Positions 1 to 9,510 of a DNA stretch of 36,222 nucleotides are shown here, piece by piece. Source of the DNA: Paenibacillus paridis (GTDB taxonomy: Bacteria > Bacillota > Bacilli > Paenibacillales > Paenibacillaceae); the NCBI RefSeq assembly GCF_006345825.1, contig NZ_VCIX01000055.1, forward strand, positions 1 through 36,222. Reading direction: 5' to 3'. The notes under the pieces were generated by a model. It was not told the origin of the DNA. It searched no databases and saw nothing but the letters and a program-made list of their open reading frames with translations. The first letter of the stretch is position 1. Each line of letters opens with the position of its first letter. Both the position numbers and the translations under genes were made by a program.

Positions 1-113
1 TGGACATGGCTGCCTACCATGAATGGCGAAACAACCGTTGATATCCATTCCGATAAGCTAGATGAGATTTTACACACAAATTTGGACTTGACCTGCATAA
101 TGGTTATCTTTTC

Positions 114-307
114 TAAAATAGAAGGATTTCCTCCCGCTAAAATAGCTTTAAGCAGCTGGATAGTCATTTTAGATGGAATTCATCCTGTTAATTAATCCCT
201 AGCAGCCGCCTTTCGATTGATTTGTTGAAATTAGCAGGAGAAACTCCATATAAATAACAAAAATAGACGATTTCACCTTATTTTAAAGGGAAAAATTCCA
301 ACTAAAT
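114..307. repeat. Dispersed AT-rich interspersed repeat, about five copies
   Basis: Units of about 25-30 bp follow the pattern TTAGA(T/A)GGA-A-rich-TCC-(A/T)-CTAAAT, which is weakly palindromic. Copies read at about 114-143, 167-195, 229-255, 259-285 and 282-307. The same family recurs at 14318-14507 beyond etfA. A reading frame stays open from base 1 to 195 but runs through two of these units, so I treat it as non-coding. Function unknown. Confidence 0.6.
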
Positions 308-357
308 GAAACGGGCTAAGCTACCTTGCCTAAATCTCATTCGTCTGGGGGGTACTG

Positions 358-605
358 CTGATTAATTGTGGACATTACACTTTCGTTTTGGATAATGTTC
401 CTTCGTTTTTGATATTGCTCATTGATGTAGGACACTACACGTCCATTTGGACGCTGATTAGTTGTATTGGATACTGGTCAATCGTATTGAATACAGATCA
501 TTTGTTTCGGATTCTGCTCCTTTGTTTCTGATATTGCTCACTTGTTATGTACACTGATCGATCGTATTGGACACTGACATCCGTTCTAGATACTGCTTCA
601 TCGTG
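358..605. repeat. 20-bp degenerate tandem repeat, about 13 units
   Basis: Consecutive units of almost exactly 20 bp have the consensus GGATACTGCTCATTCGTNTT, with GGA replaced by TGA, GAA or AGA in some copies. The period is kept across the array although individual copies differ at many positions. No open frame or recognisable gene lies in it, and no function is visible. Confidence 0.75.
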
Positions 606-655
606 AAGATGCTAAATATCCGTATTGCATGCTGCAAACAAAGAGATGTGTCAGC

Positions 656-723
656 GTGTTCCGGTGAGTTAATGTGTTTCAATATGTTAGTGTATTCCGG
701 TTGTTAATATGTTCCAGTAGTTA
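656..723. repeat. 17-18 bp degenerate tandem repeat, four units
   Basis: Four successive units resembling GTGTTCCGGTNAGTTAAT lie at 656-673, 674-691, 692-708 and 709-723. This is the third repeat family in the first 860 bases, which otherwise show no gene. Confidence 0.55.
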
Positions 724-794
724 GGTTAAGCTGAGATGAGCTAGTGGAGTGGAGAGTGCTTGAGCGGAGTCTGAGTCTGTAAATACGCAGTGGC

Positions 795-842
795 TAAAAA
801 ACAAAAAGACTTTGCATCCTGTTTATGACAGTTTACAAAGTC
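795..842 (-). terminator. Rho-independent terminator of the 62-residue gene
   Basis: On the minus strand GACTTTG pairs with CAAAGTC across a 21-base loop region, and a run TTTTTGTTTTTT follows. It lies just past the stop of the gene at 861-1049. The stem is short, so strength is moderate. Confidence 0.6.
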
Positions 843-860
843 GTATTTTACATGATGAGA

Positions 861-1049
861 CTAACTGACCGAAGAGTTGATCCTGCCTAGTTCATTTTCC
901 ACCAATGTTGTTAATTCATCCTCGTAGCCACCGGTAATCCGATATTTGCGAATGTACTCTTTAACAAACTTCCGTGGGTCCTTGGGTTGAAAAATTCTCG
1001 TGAGTTCCTTCAGGCTTTCCTTGACTTCATTCTGGCTATGCTTCGCCAT
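861..1049 (-). CDS. Small hypothetical protein, 62 aa
   Basis: A highly charged small soluble protein with many Lys, Glu and Arg residues, predicted mostly helical, with no signal peptide, membrane segment or cysteine. I do not recognise the family. The call rests on a strong ribosome binding site (GGGGAGGAG about 6 bases before the ATG) and a terminator hairpin directly downstream at 795-842. It is separated from the next minus-strand gene by about 180 bases, so it may be its own unit. Function unknown. Confidence 0.65.
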   Translation of the reverse strand: MAKHSQNEVKESLKELTRIFQPKDPRKFVKEYIRKYRITGGYEDELTTLVENELGRINSSVS

Positions 1050-1230
1050 GAAATCTCCTCCCCTTTACGTTGGATGGTCGTCCTAAACAGCATTATACGA
1101 GACCGCATGCGGCGATTACTCCGCAAGAACCCCCATTCGGTGCAGGTAACTCCATGGCCAATGAGTCACAATGTTTGCATTTTTCTTACTATTATAACAT
1201 TTTGATTTCGAATATGAAAGTGAACAATTC

Positions 1231-1452
1231 TTAATCTTGCGGAGCAGCTTGTTCGGTTTTCGCTTCATTATTATGCCCGCTATCCATTGTTTTAGCTGTA
1301 ACGGCGCCGTTTGGAGGCGAGACGTCGGCTGCGTGATGCGACGTCGAAGAGAGCCTGTCTTTACGAAACATTCTTAAATAAGCAATAACTCCAATGACCG
1401 CTACGCCAATGCCAAAGCCCAAAACGACGATCGTTGCCCATCCCTGCACCAT
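1231..1452 (-). CDS. Small single-pass membrane protein, 73 aa
   Basis: Residues 6-27 form one hydrophobic segment (WATIVVLGFGIGVAVIGVIA), followed by Arg/Lys (RMFRKDR) and a polar tail rich in Ser, Ala, Asn and Glu. The positive residues after the segment suggest N-outside, C-inside topology. The start is supported by AAAGGAGG about 7 bases before the ATG. It lies downstream of the fatty-acid cluster on the same strand but has a plausible promoter of its own at 1547-1575. No family recognised; function unknown. Confidence 0.65.
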   Translation of the reverse strand: MVQGWATIVVLGFGIGVAVIGVIAYLRMFRKDRLSSTSHHAADVSPPNGAVTAKTMDSGHNNEAKTEQAAPQD

Positions 1453-1546
1453 GTTCTCGCCTCCTTTCTCCTACTATATTTATCGGCTTTACAAGCTCAA
1501 ATATTAGCCAATGGATCATCCAATTAACTTCCATTTATTAGTTATT

Positions 1547-1575
1547 ATTATAACCAATCCACTACGGCCAAGCAA
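1547..1575 (-). promoter_or_regulatory. Candidate sigma-A promoter for the 73-aa membrane protein
   Basis: On the minus strand TTGCTT is followed after 17 bases by a perfect TATAAT. The -35 match is weak. It falls between the thioesterase stop and the gene starting at 1452. Confidence 0.4.
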
Positions 1576-1592
1576 ATGACCGCAGCCTCACC

Positions 1593-2042
1593 TTAAATAA
1601 TACGGTAAGCCCCGCTGCCGAGTACCAGCAGCTTGCCCGTATCATCCCTGACTTGGGCTTGCAGCGTCAGTGTTCGAGCGGTACGATGAATTAGCTCAGC
1701 TTCGCATAAGATGACGCCGCCCTTGCTGCTGGAGAGGAATTGCGTATTTAAATTTGCGGTTACGGATCGCTCCTCCGGCGCTGCAAGCATGACGACAAGA
1801 CCCATCGCATTATCAAGCAGCGACATGAGCACACCTCCGTGTACAATGCCAAGCAGATTCATATGACGATCCGAGGCGTCCAGGCAAATGGTCGCTTTAC
1901 TGGCATTTGCCTGCACCACCTCACAGCCGAGCACCCCCCAGAAGGTGGCTTGAGCACGCTCCGCGAGTCTAGTCAAATGACCGGCCTGATCCGCTTCTTG
2001 AACAAACCAATCCTCATCCACGCCGACCACTCTCCCTTCCAA
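1593..2042 (-). CDS. PaaI-type hotdog acyl-CoA thioesterase
   Basis: The protein carries the hotdog-fold signature HGGVLMSLLDNAMG at about residues 68-81, the helix and active-site region of PaaI/YbgC-type thioesterases, and has the expected length (about 149 aa). These enzymes hydrolyse small or aromatic acyl-CoAs; the exact substrate cannot be read. It follows fadD by 11 bases and is the last gene of the beta-oxidation cluster, suggesting release of CoA from stalled intermediates. The start is uncertain: the frame opens with TTG at 2042, but GGAAGGGAG lies before GTG codons at 2030 and 2021, and GTG at 2021 has the best spacing. Confidence 0.85.
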   Translation of the reverse strand: MEGRVVGVDEDWFVQEADQAGHLTRLAERAQATFWGVLGCEVVQANASKATICLDASDRHMNLLGIVHGGVLMSLLDNAMGLVVMLAAPEERSVTANLNTQFLSSSKGGVILCEAELIHRTARTLTLQAQVRDDTGKLLVLGSGAYRII

Positions 2043-2053
2043 CCCATGCCCAG

Positions 2054-3811
2054 CTATTTCTGTTCAGCTACTTCCTCCTCCTGCAGCTTCCGGCGCAGCA
2101 CCTTACCAACCATCGTCTTTGGAAGCGTTTCCCTAAAGGCATAGTGGTGGGGTACCTTATAAGCTGCCAGCCGTTCCCTGCACCAGCGATCCAGCTGACT
2201 AGGCGAGACCTGCCAACCCTCTTTGAATACGATAAATGCTTTTACCGTCTCACCACGGTATTCATCCTTTACGCCAATAACGGCAGCCTCCCGCACCGCC
2301 GGGTGCTCAAACAGCACCTCCTCTACCTCGCGCGGGTAAATATTAAAACCGCCTGCAATGATGACATCCTTGATCCGATCCATAATCGTAAAAAAACCGT
2401 CTTCATCCATCGTAGCGAGATCGCCTGTATACAGCCATCCATCCCGTAGCACCTGCAGGGTTTCAGCCGGTTTATTCCAATACCCCTGCATGACTTGCGG
2501 TCCACGAACGATAAGCTCGCCGAGCTCACCTACTCCCAGTCTTTCACCGGTTTCTGGATGAATAACAACAGCCTCTGTATCCTGCAGAGGGATGCCAATC
2601 GTGCCGATTTTGCGTTTTCCCCATATCGGATTGGCATGCGTCACGGGAGAAGCCTCTGACAGGCCATAGCCTTCAATAAGCCTCCCTCCCGTCAGCGCTT
2701 CGAATTTCTCCTGCACCTCAAGCGGCAAAGCGGCAGAACCGCTGATACATACATTAATGGAGGAGAGGTCCGTTTTTGCAGCCTCCTTATGATGGAGAAG
2801 AGCAACATACATCGTCGGCGCTCCCGGGAAAATCGTAGGCTTCTGCTGATGAATCGTCTGCAGCACTGCCTCCGCATCAAAGCGCGGAAGAAGGATCAGC
2901 GTGCCGGCACGCAGCACAGACATATTCATTAATACCGTTAATCCAAATACATGAAACAGGGGCAATGCTGCAAGAAAACGTTCCTTGCCATCCTCCGCTT
3001 TGTAGCACCAGGCTGAGATTTGCATCGTATTCGCAACTAAGTTGCGATGCGTCAGCATCACGCCCTTTGGCGTACCTGTTGTGCCGCCCGTATACTGAAG
3101 CGCGGCAAGCTCAGCTCCCTTCGCAGGCTCGGGAAGCTCCGCCGACTCTTTCCTCGCTGACAGCAGCTTCTTGTAGGCTACAACTCCAAAGCTTCCATAA
3201 GGAATATCATCCCGAAACCCATCCTTGCGCTGCTTTATCGGATACAGCAAGCTTTTTGGAAAAGGCAGCCCGTCCTTCATCGACGTGATAACGGCATGGC
3301 GAAGCTTCGGCAGCGGTCCGGTCTCCGGTACCTTGCCGCGTACCCGGGACAAGCGGGCATACAGCAAATCAACCGTAATAATGGCAACGGCACCGCTATC
3401 CGCGAGCTGGTGCTCCAGTTCCCGTTCCACGTAAAGCGGATTAGTCTGAACGACCACTCCTCCCGCAAGCAGCACCCCATAATAAGCGATAACCGCCTGC
3501 GGGCAGTTCGGAAGCATGATCGCTACCCGATCCCCTTTAGCCACGCCAAGAGACTGCAAGCCGTATGCGAGCCGGACAGCATCGTCATACAGTACGCGAT
3601 AAGTTACTGTTTTGCCCATAAAATGAACGGCCGTATGATGAGGATGACTTTTAACGGAATTCATTAAAAATTGGACGATGCTCTGATCGGGATAGCTCTG
3701 CGTAGGAGAAACTTCCTCCGGGTAATCGCGAAGCCATGGGCGCGCGAGCTGTTCGACTTCGGCTGACGACTTTTCAGGCATAAGCGGGTCCTGCGGTCCG
3801 AGCGATTCCAT
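2054..3811 (-). CDS. fadD: Long-chain fatty acid-CoA ligase
   Basis: An ANL-superfamily enzyme that activates fatty acids to acyl-CoA with ATP at the membrane or cytosol interface. Visible motifs are the P-loop TGGTTGTPKG (241-250), GYGLSEASPV (381-390), the YTGD hinge region (461-464), DRIKDVIIAGG (478-488) and the C-terminal catalytic lysine in KTMVGK (K570). The length of 585 aa fits LcfA/FadD. GGGGGAGAG precedes the ATG. It begins 15 bases after the fadE stop, so it is co-transcribed with fadE. The B. subtilis equivalent is lcfA. Substrate chain length is inferred from family only. Confidence 0.93.
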   Translation of the reverse strand: MESLGPQDPLMPEKSSAEVEQLARPWLRDYPEEVSPTQSYPDQSIVQFLMNSVKSHPHHTAVHFMGKTVTYRVLYDDAVRLAYGLQSLGVAKGDRVAIMLPNCPQAVIAYYGVLLAGGVVVQTNPLYVERELEHQLADSGAVAIITVDLLYARLSRVRGKVPETGPLPKLRHAVITSMKDGLPFPKSLLYPIKQRKDGFRDDIPYGSFGVVAYKKLLSARKESAELPEPAKGAELAALQYTGGTTGTPKGVMLTHRNLVANTMQISAWCYKAEDGKERFLAALPLFHVFGLTVLMNMSVLRAGTLILLPRFDAEAVLQTIHQQKPTIFPGAPTMYVALLHHKEAAKTDLSSINVCISGSAALPLEVQEKFEALTGGRLIEGYGLSEASPVTHANPIWGKRKIGTIGIPLQDTEAVVIHPETGERLGVGELGELIVRGPQVMQGYWNKPAETLQVLRDGWLYTGDLATMDEDGFFTIMDRIKDVIIAGGFNIYPREVEEVLFEHPAVREAAVIGVKDEYRGETVKAFIVFKEGWQVSPSQLDRWCRERLAAYKVPHHYAFRETLPKTMVGKVLRRKLQEEEVAEQK

Positions 3812-3826
3812 CCTTGCTCTCCCCCT

Positions 3827-5617
3827 TCACAAGACATAGTGCTCACTGCGAATCACACGAGCGGCAATGCTTCGCTTCAAAGCGACCGTATCCGAAAGCG
3901 GCGCGCGCATCAGTTTTTTCAGAATGGAAAGCTGCATCTGGAGACCGTCTCCCTGCTCGAGGGCGGCAAGCGCAAGCTTCGCCAGTGACTCGACTCTCTC
4001 CATCGCTTCCTGCACGTATACCGTCGTCATCGCCACCACATTGCCTGTTTTCTCTGTCCCCTCTCCACCGCTCGCTTTCAAGATTTTTTGCGAGCGCAGC
4101 AGGGCGCTTTCCATAGCAAAAATTTCAATCATGAGATCAGCAAGCGAGCACAGCACTTCCTGCTCCTGTTCTAGGCGCAGCCCAAGCTTCTGGACGGCAA
4201 GCCCGCCCACGGCGAGAAACGTTTTTTTCGCTTGAGCGAGCCGATAGGCTTCCTTGCTAAGCGGCTTCTCGAAGGGAGGCAGCGGCATGGGCTGGATCAG
4301 CTCCGCTTGCAGCGAGCGAATCTTGCGGAGCAGCGGCAGCTCTCCTTTTAAAGCTTTTTTCATCAGCGTGCCCGGAATAAGCATCCGATTAATTTCGTTC
4401 GTCCCTTCAAAAATCCGATTAATCCGCGAATCCCTGTAGATTCTCTCCACCTTATAATCACGGATATAGCCGTATCCGCCATGAATTTGCACCCCTTCGT
4501 CCGCAACAAAGTCGAGTGCTTCGGATGCAAATACTTTAACGATCGAGCATTCAATGGCATACTCACCGATGGCCTTCGCTATCTTCATTCCATCGTCTGG
4601 CGTTCCATCAGAATCCTCCGCGGTCCGCAGCATCGCATCGATCCAGCCCGCGGTCCGGTACACCATGCTTTCGAGCACATAGGTGCGGATATTCATGTCT
4701 GCCAGCTTGGCGCCGATGAGCGGATAGGAAGAAATCGCCCTGCCGAACTGCTTGCGCGTATTGGCATAGGCGGACGCCAGCTCAATCGTCTCCTTGGATG
4801 AGCCAAGACAAGCTGCCCCAAGCTTAAAGCGTCCAATATTCAAAATATTGAAGGCGATATGATGCCCTTTGCCAACCTCCCCCAGCACATTTTCGACGGG
4901 TACCGGCACATCTTCAAAAAACAAAGGGCGCGTCGAAGAACCCTTGATGCCCATCTTATGCTCCTCTGGCCCAATACTGAACCCCGCCATGCCTTTCTCT
5001 ACGATAAATGCGGTAAAATACTCGCCATCCACCTTTGCATATACGATAAACAGATCAGCAAAACCCGCATTCGTGATGTAGAGCTTAGATCCGTTCAGCA
5101 CGTAAAACTTGCCGTCTGGCGAAAGTCTAGCCGTCGTTTTCGCACCCAGGGCATCCGATCCGGAGGCTGGCTCTGTCAGGCAATAGGCGGCAATTCGTTC
5201 TCCGGTGGCGAGCGCCGGAAGATAGGTTTTCTTTTGGGCTGGTGTGCCAAAAAACACGATCGGCAGTGTTCCGATGCCGGTATGGGCGCCTACCGAAAGC
5301 GCAAACGAAGAGGCTCTCGCCAACGTTTCTGCAAGCAGCGTCGTGCTTACCTTATCAAGCCCTAAGCCGCCGTAAGCCTCCGGCACGTCTGCACCCAACA
5401 GCCCCAGCTCGCCTGCCTTGCGCATAAGCTCGGTGGTCAGATCATAATCGAGCGCCTCAAGCTCCGCATCACGCGGCGTAATTTCCGTTTCCAGAAATTG
5501 CTGCGCCGCATCCCCCATCATGCGCTGCTCCTCCGTAAAATCCTCGGGTGTCACGACTGATTCCGGCACGCTGTCCTCCACGACAAACCGACCGCCAAAC
5601 CGTATCGTTTCCGTCAT
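3827..5617 (-). CDS. fadE: Acyl-CoA dehydrogenase, FadE type
   Basis: An FAD enzyme that oxidises acyl-CoA to trans-2-enoyl-CoA, the first beta-oxidation step, passing electrons to ETF. Motifs: YCLTEPASGSDAL (145-157), TRKQFGR (287-293), the HGGYGYIRDYKVERIYRD stretch (379-396) and RIFEGTNEINR, where E404 is the expected catalytic base. The length of 596 aa equals the long FadE class of Bacillus, with an extra C-terminal domain of about 180 residues. AAGGAG precedes the ATG. It lies 93 bases after fadA, with no terminator seen between. Electron transfer presumably goes to EtfAB encoded divergently nearby. Confidence 0.94.
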   Translation of the reverse strand: MTETIRFGGRFVVEDSVPESVVTPEDFTEEQRMMGDAAQQFLETEITPRDAELEALDYDLTTELMRKAGELGLLGADVPEAYGGLGLDKVSTTLLAETLARASSFALSVGAHTGIGTLPIVFFGTPAQKKTYLPALATGERIAAYCLTEPASGSDALGAKTTARLSPDGKFYVLNGSKLYITNAGFADLFIVYAKVDGEYFTAFIVEKGMAGFSIGPEEHKMGIKGSSTRPLFFEDVPVPVENVLGEVGKGHHIAFNILNIGRFKLGAACLGSSKETIELASAYANTRKQFGRAISSYPLIGAKLADMNIRTYVLESMVYRTAGWIDAMLRTAEDSDGTPDDGMKIAKAIGEYAIECSIVKVFASEALDFVADEGVQIHGGYGYIRDYKVERIYRDSRINRIFEGTNEINRMLIPGTLMKKALKGELPLLRKIRSLQAELIQPMPLPPFEKPLSKEAYRLAQAKKTFLAVGGLAVQKLGLRLEQEQEVLCSLADLMIEIFAMESALLRSQKILKASGGEGTEKTGNVVAMTTVYVQEAMERVESLAKLALAALEQGDGLQMQLSILKKLMRAPLSDTVALKRSIAARVIRSEHYVL

Positions 5618-5710
5618 GCCGCAGCACTCCTTCCATCCTTCAATTATTAGGCCCGTTAACTTTTAGCGGCTTAAACCATTCATGCCCTGACAACCAGCTG
5701 ATCCCGAGGA

Positions 5711-6925
5711 TCAACCGCCATATACTTCAATGACGCCAGCCGCCCCCATCCCGCCGCCTACACACATCGTGACGACGCCAATCCCGCCACCTCTGCGGCC
5801 TAGCTCATGAATAAGGGAGACGGTCAACTTCGTTCCTGTACAGCCAAGCGGATGTCCTAGCGCAATTGCCCCTCCGTTCACGTTCACCCGCTCCGGATCG
5901 AGGCCAAGCTCCCTGATAATCGGCACGCATTGTGCCGCGAACGCTTCATTCAGCTCATAAAGATCTACCTGCTCGAGCGTAATGCCCGCTTTGCCCAGCG
6001 CCTTCGGGACCGCTTCAATCGGCCCAATGCCCATGACCTCGGGGGCAACGCCTGCAACGCTAAAGCTGCGGAACACAGCGAGCGGCCGCAAGCCCAGCTC
6101 CGCGGCTCGGGCCCGGCTCATCACGATGACCGCGGCAGCGCCATCGCTCATTTGAGAGGTATTGCCCGCCGTAACCGTCCCTTCGCGCGCGAACGATGGC
6201 TTGAGCGCTGCCAGCTTTTGCGTTGTCGTCTCTGGCCGCACGCCCTCATCGGCTTCAAACGTAAATACTTTGGACCATGGGCGGCCCGCATCGTTTACGC
6301 CCGAACGGCTTGTCGTGATCGGCACGATTTCCGTTTGGAATCGGCCGGCCTCGATAGCAGCTGCCGCCTTCCGGTGGCTTGCTGCTGCGAAGGCATCCTG
6401 CGCCTCGCGTGTAACGCCGTAACGCCTCGCCACCTCCTCTGCCGTATGACCCATGCCCATATATACTTCCGGCTGCGCATCAACGATGGCCGGATGCGGA
6501 GACAGCTTTAAGCCGGTCATGGGCACGTGGCTCATGCTCTCCACCCCGCCTGCCGCAATCACATCCGCATCGCCCAGCCTGATCCGCTCGGCTGCATAAG
6601 CGATCGCCTGCAGCCCGGATGCGCAAAACCGGTTAATCGTAACCGCTGGCGTTGACGCCGGCAAGCCCGCATAAAGCGAAATGGTGCGAGCCATGTTCAA
6701 GCCTTGTTCGCCTTCCGGCATCGCGCAGCCAATAATGACATCCTCCACAAGCTCCGGCGACAGGGCCGGTACCCGCGCGAGCGCGCCTTGCAGCACCGCC
6801 CGCCCCAGATCCTCCGCCCGTGTCTCCGCTAAGCTTCCCTTGGATGCTTTGCCGACCGCCGTCCGTACCGCAGCAACGATAACGGCATCGCGGTCGTGAT
6901 CCTTAAACGGTGATGCAGCTGACAT
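5711..6925 (-). CDS. fadA: 3-ketoacyl-CoA thiolase
   Basis: Cleaves 3-ketoacyl-CoA with CoA to acetyl-CoA and a shortened acyl-CoA, the last step of beta-oxidation. The nucleophilic cysteine is in NRFCASGLQ (C101); the second-half motifs [15 protein letters not shown] (H358) and MCVGGGMGA (C388) supply the other active-site residues. The length of 404 aa is normal for thiolase I/II. AAGGAGG lies before the ATG. It sits between fadN and fadE, the same fadN-fadA-fadE order as in B. subtilis, with a 41-base gap to fadN, so one transcript is likely. Confidence 0.95.
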   Translation of the reverse strand: MSAASPFKDHDRDAVIVAAVRTAVGKASKGSLAETRAEDLGRAVLQGALARVPALSPELVEDVIIGCAMPEGEQGLNMARTISLYAGLPASTPAVTINRFCASGLQAIAYAAERIRLGDADVIAAGGVESMSHVPMTGLKLSPHPAIVDAQPEVYMGMGHTAEEVARRYGVTREAQDAFAAASHRKAAAAIEAGRFQTEIVPITTSRSGVNDAGRPWSKVFTFEADEGVRPETTTQKLAALKPSFAREGTVTAGNTSQMSDGAAAVIVMSRARAAELGLRPLAVFRSFSVAGVAPEVMGIGPIEAVPKALGKAGITLEQVDLYELNEAFAAQCVPIIRELGLDPERVNVNGGAIALGHPLGCTGTKLTVSLIHELGRRGGGIGVVTMCVGGGMGAAGVIEVYGG

Positions 6926-6966
6926 TTCGATTCCTCCTTTTCAGCTCCCTTTGGCTTGTTCCGCGG

Positions 6967-9408
6967 CTAATTACGGAGCGGCTTGCCGGTTGCAAGCATA
7001 TGGCTCATGCGATCCTGCGTTTTGCGCTCGCCGCATAGGCTGAGGAATGCTTCGCATTCCAGATCGAGCAAATACTGCTCGCTCACCTCCGCGCCCGGCT
7101 GAATATCGCCGCCCGCAAGCACCGATGCGAGCTTGCCCGCGATGAGCGCGTCATGCCCGCTAATATGGCCGCTCAGCCGCATCGCCTGCACCGCGACCTT
7201 CAGCACCGCGTTGCCCTCCCGGCCAGCAACGCGAATGCGCCCCTCCGCCGGCGGCAAGTAGCCGGTTCGGTCCAGCTCAAGCACCGCCCGCTTGGCCTCG
7301 CCAAAGCGCGCCTCCTGCCGCATAATGACGCGGTCCTCAGGCCGCATCAACCCCAGCCGGCTCACCTCATAGCCGCTGGAGGAGGTTTTGGCGAGCGCAA
7401 TCGTCTCAAACAACGCATTCAAATGCGGCTGCAGGTCTCCGCCCGCCTTGCCGCCACTTGCGATAAGAGCCCGTTCAGCCGCCATCGCAGCCGCTTCCTT
7501 GCAGCCCCCGCCCGCAGGAATAAGGCCCACTCCCGTTTCCACAAGCCCAAAATAGGTCTCTGGCGAATAGATGATTTGATCCGCTGGCAAACAAGCCTCT
7601 ACCCCGCCCCCAAGCGTCATCCGATGCGGCGCTGCCACCACCGGCCGATCCAGCCTCTTCAGGGCCAGCATGCTGCTCTGGAAGAAACGGATGATTTCCT
7701 CTACCTCATCCCATTCTCCGCTTTGCGCTTCCATCAGCAGCAGCATCAAATTGGCGCCGACGCAAAAATTCCGGCCTTCGTTCGCAAGAACAAGTCCCCG
7801 CCAGTTCTGCGATACCTCTCTCACGCTTTGCTGAATTGCGGATAAAATGTCGCCTCCAATGGCGTTGTTAGCGGAATGGAACTCCAGCAGCGCCACATCA
7901 TCGCCGATATCAATCAGACTGGCGCCCGAGGTGGACAGCACCGTTTTTCCCGAAGCTTTTAACGCCGCTAAAGACAGGGAATCCGCTTCTCGCTCCTCCG
8001 ACTTATAAGCGCCGCTAGATGCGTAGACGCGTTCGTTGCCTTCCGCTTTATAAAAGCTCTCATGCCCTTCTTCAAGCCACGCCAGCACCCAAGCCGGGAT
8101 CGTCTCCCCCTCCTTCTGCATCTGCTGAACCGACTTTCGCAGCCCGATCGCATCCCATAGCTCGAAGGGCCCCAGCTCCCAGTTGAAGCCCCAGCGCATC
8201 GCACGATCAATATCAGAGAGCGAGTCCGCTATAATACCGACCTGCGCGGCCGCGTAAAGCAGCGTTTTCTTGATCGTTGACCATGCGAACCTCGCATAGC
8301 GATCCTGCGGATCGGTTCGCAGCAGCGCCTTTACCTTGGCCGCCGCTCCCTTCGCCGCTTTGGAAGCGTCGATTACAGGCGAGCTGACCGACCGCTTCGG
8401 GCCATATTCGAGCGTATCCAGCCTTAAGGCTTCAATCTCGCTGCCGCCCTTCCCCTTCACCTTTCGGTAGAATCCTGCCCCGGACTTTTCTCCAATGCGG
8501 CCGGACGAGGCCAGCTGTTCCAACAACTGCGGCCTTGCAAAAACCGCTTGCTCCAGCGGGTCGCCGCTTCTCTCCCGCACGTTGTCCACGACATGAAGCA
8601 GCGTATCCAGCCCCACCAGATCCAGCATCCGCAGCGTTGCTGTTTTTGGCCTGCCCATGGCTGGGCCAGTCAAGGCATCCGTCTCCTCTACCGTCAGCCC
8701 GAAAGCCAGCGCATCCTGAAGGGTCACCAGCATGCCGTAAGTGCCAATTCGGTTGGCGATAAAGTTTGGCGTATCCTTCGCAATGACCACGCCTTTGCCA
8801 AGCCTCTTCTCGCACACCTCCTTAAGCAGGCTAACAACCGCTGGAGCCGTATCCGCAGTCGGTACGATTTCAACAAGCTTCATATACCTAGGCGGGTTAA
8901 AAAAATGCGTGACGCCAAAATGCTGCCGAAACTCCTCGCTCCTCTCCTCCGCCATGGATGCAGCCGATAAACCCGAGGTGTTGGTGGATACAATCGCCCC
9001 AGGCTTGCGGGCAGCTTCAATGATGCTAAGCACCTCACGCTTGACTTCAAGCCGCTCGACAACCGCCTCAATAATCCAGTCCGCCTCGCCAAGCAAGGCC
9101 AAATGATCCGTCAAATTTCCCGGCGTAATGCGCGACGACCACGACGGATCATACAGCTGTGCCGGCTGGGCCTTGCCCATCCTCGCAATGGCCGCGCTCG
9201 CCAGCCGGCTCCGAACCTTGGCATCCGCGAGCGCAAGGCCCTGCCGCTCCTCTTCTTCTGTCAACGTCTGCGGGACGACGTCCAGCAGGCTTACGCGCAT
9301 GCCCGCATTCGCCAGATGGGCGGCGATGCCCGCCCCCATCACGCCTGAGCCGATAACGGCAGCTTGGCGAATGGAACTTGCATGTTTAGGTGATGCTTGC
9401 AGCGCCAT
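6967..9408 (-). CDS. fadN: 3-hydroxyacyl-CoA dehydrogenase / enoyl-CoA hydratase, FadN type
   Basis: A two-domain enzyme for hydration of enoyl-CoA and NAD-dependent oxidation of 3-hydroxyacyl-CoA. The N-terminal Rossmann domain shows GSGVMGAGIAAH (about 20-31), followed by STNTSGLS, HFFNPPRYMKLVEI and KDTPNFIANRIG typical of HAD enzymes. The C-terminal third is crotonase-like, with CVGANL and LGGGVEACLPAD stretches and GLVETGVGLIPAGGG. This HAD-first order is that of Bacillus FadN, opposite to E. coli FadB. The length of 813 aa is slightly above the usual 790. AAGGAGG is placed before the ATG. Upstream lies an inverted repeat at 9447-9471. Confidence 0.94.
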   Translation of the reverse strand: MALQASPKHASSIRQAAVIGSGVMGAGIAAHLANAGMRVSLLDVVPQTLTEEEERQGLALADAKVRSRLASAAIARMGKAQPAQLYDPSWSSRITPGNLTDHLALLGEADWIIEAVVERLEVKREVLSIIEAARKPGAIVSTNTSGLSAASMAEERSEEFRQHFGVTHFFNPPRYMKLVEIVPTADTAPAVVSLLKEVCEKRLGKGVVIAKDTPNFIANRIGTYGMLVTLQDALAFGLTVEETDALTGPAMGRPKTATLRMLDLVGLDTLLHVVDNVRERSGDPLEQAVFARPQLLEQLASSGRIGEKSGAGFYRKVKGKGGSEIEALRLDTLEYGPKRSVSSPVIDASKAAKGAAAKVKALLRTDPQDRYARFAWSTIKKTLLYAAAQVGIIADSLSDIDRAMRWGFNWELGPFELWDAIGLRKSVQQMQKEGETIPAWVLAWLEEGHESFYKAEGNERVYASSGAYKSEEREADSLSLAALKASGKTVLSTSGASLIDIGDDVALLEFHSANNAIGGDILSAIQQSVREVSQNWRGLVLANEGRNFCVGANLMLLLMEAQSGEWDEVEEIIRFFQSSMLALKRLDRPVVAAPHRMTLGGGVEACLPADQIIYSPETYFGLVETGVGLIPAGGGCKEAAAMAAERALIASGGKAGGDLQPHLNALFETIALAKTSSSGYEVSRLGLMRPEDRVIMRQEARFGEAKRAVLELDRTGYLPPAEGRIRVAGREGNAVLKVAVQAMRLSGHISGHDALIAGKLASVLAGGDIQPGAEVSEQYLLDLECEAFLSLCGERKTQDRMSHMLATGKPLRN

Positions 9409-9446
9409 AGGCAGCCTCCTTCTTTTTCTCAGTGAAAGCCCCAGAA

Positions 9447-9471
9447 TTCATACCGAGATTACCTCTATGAA
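9447..9471. promoter_or_regulatory. Inverted repeat upstream of fadN, possible operator
   Basis: TTCATA and TATGAA form a 6-bp inverted repeat separated by 13 bases that themselves contain GAG/CTC. It lies about 40 bases before the fadN start, in the 102-base gap after fadF. It is not a good match to the B. subtilis FadR site (TGAATGA...TCATTCA). It may be an operator or chance. Confidence 0.3.
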
Positions 9472-9510
9472 CCATGATCGCTTTGGTTAGCAAACCCTTG
9501 CGGCTCTTTC

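Noticed and set aside
1..195. Open frame from the left edge (end of a possible gene)
   Set aside because: It reads through two copies of the dispersed repeat and has no protein-like pattern; more likely non-coding.
358..605. CRISPR array
   Set aside because: Units are contiguous 20-mers without unique spacers, and no cas gene is present.
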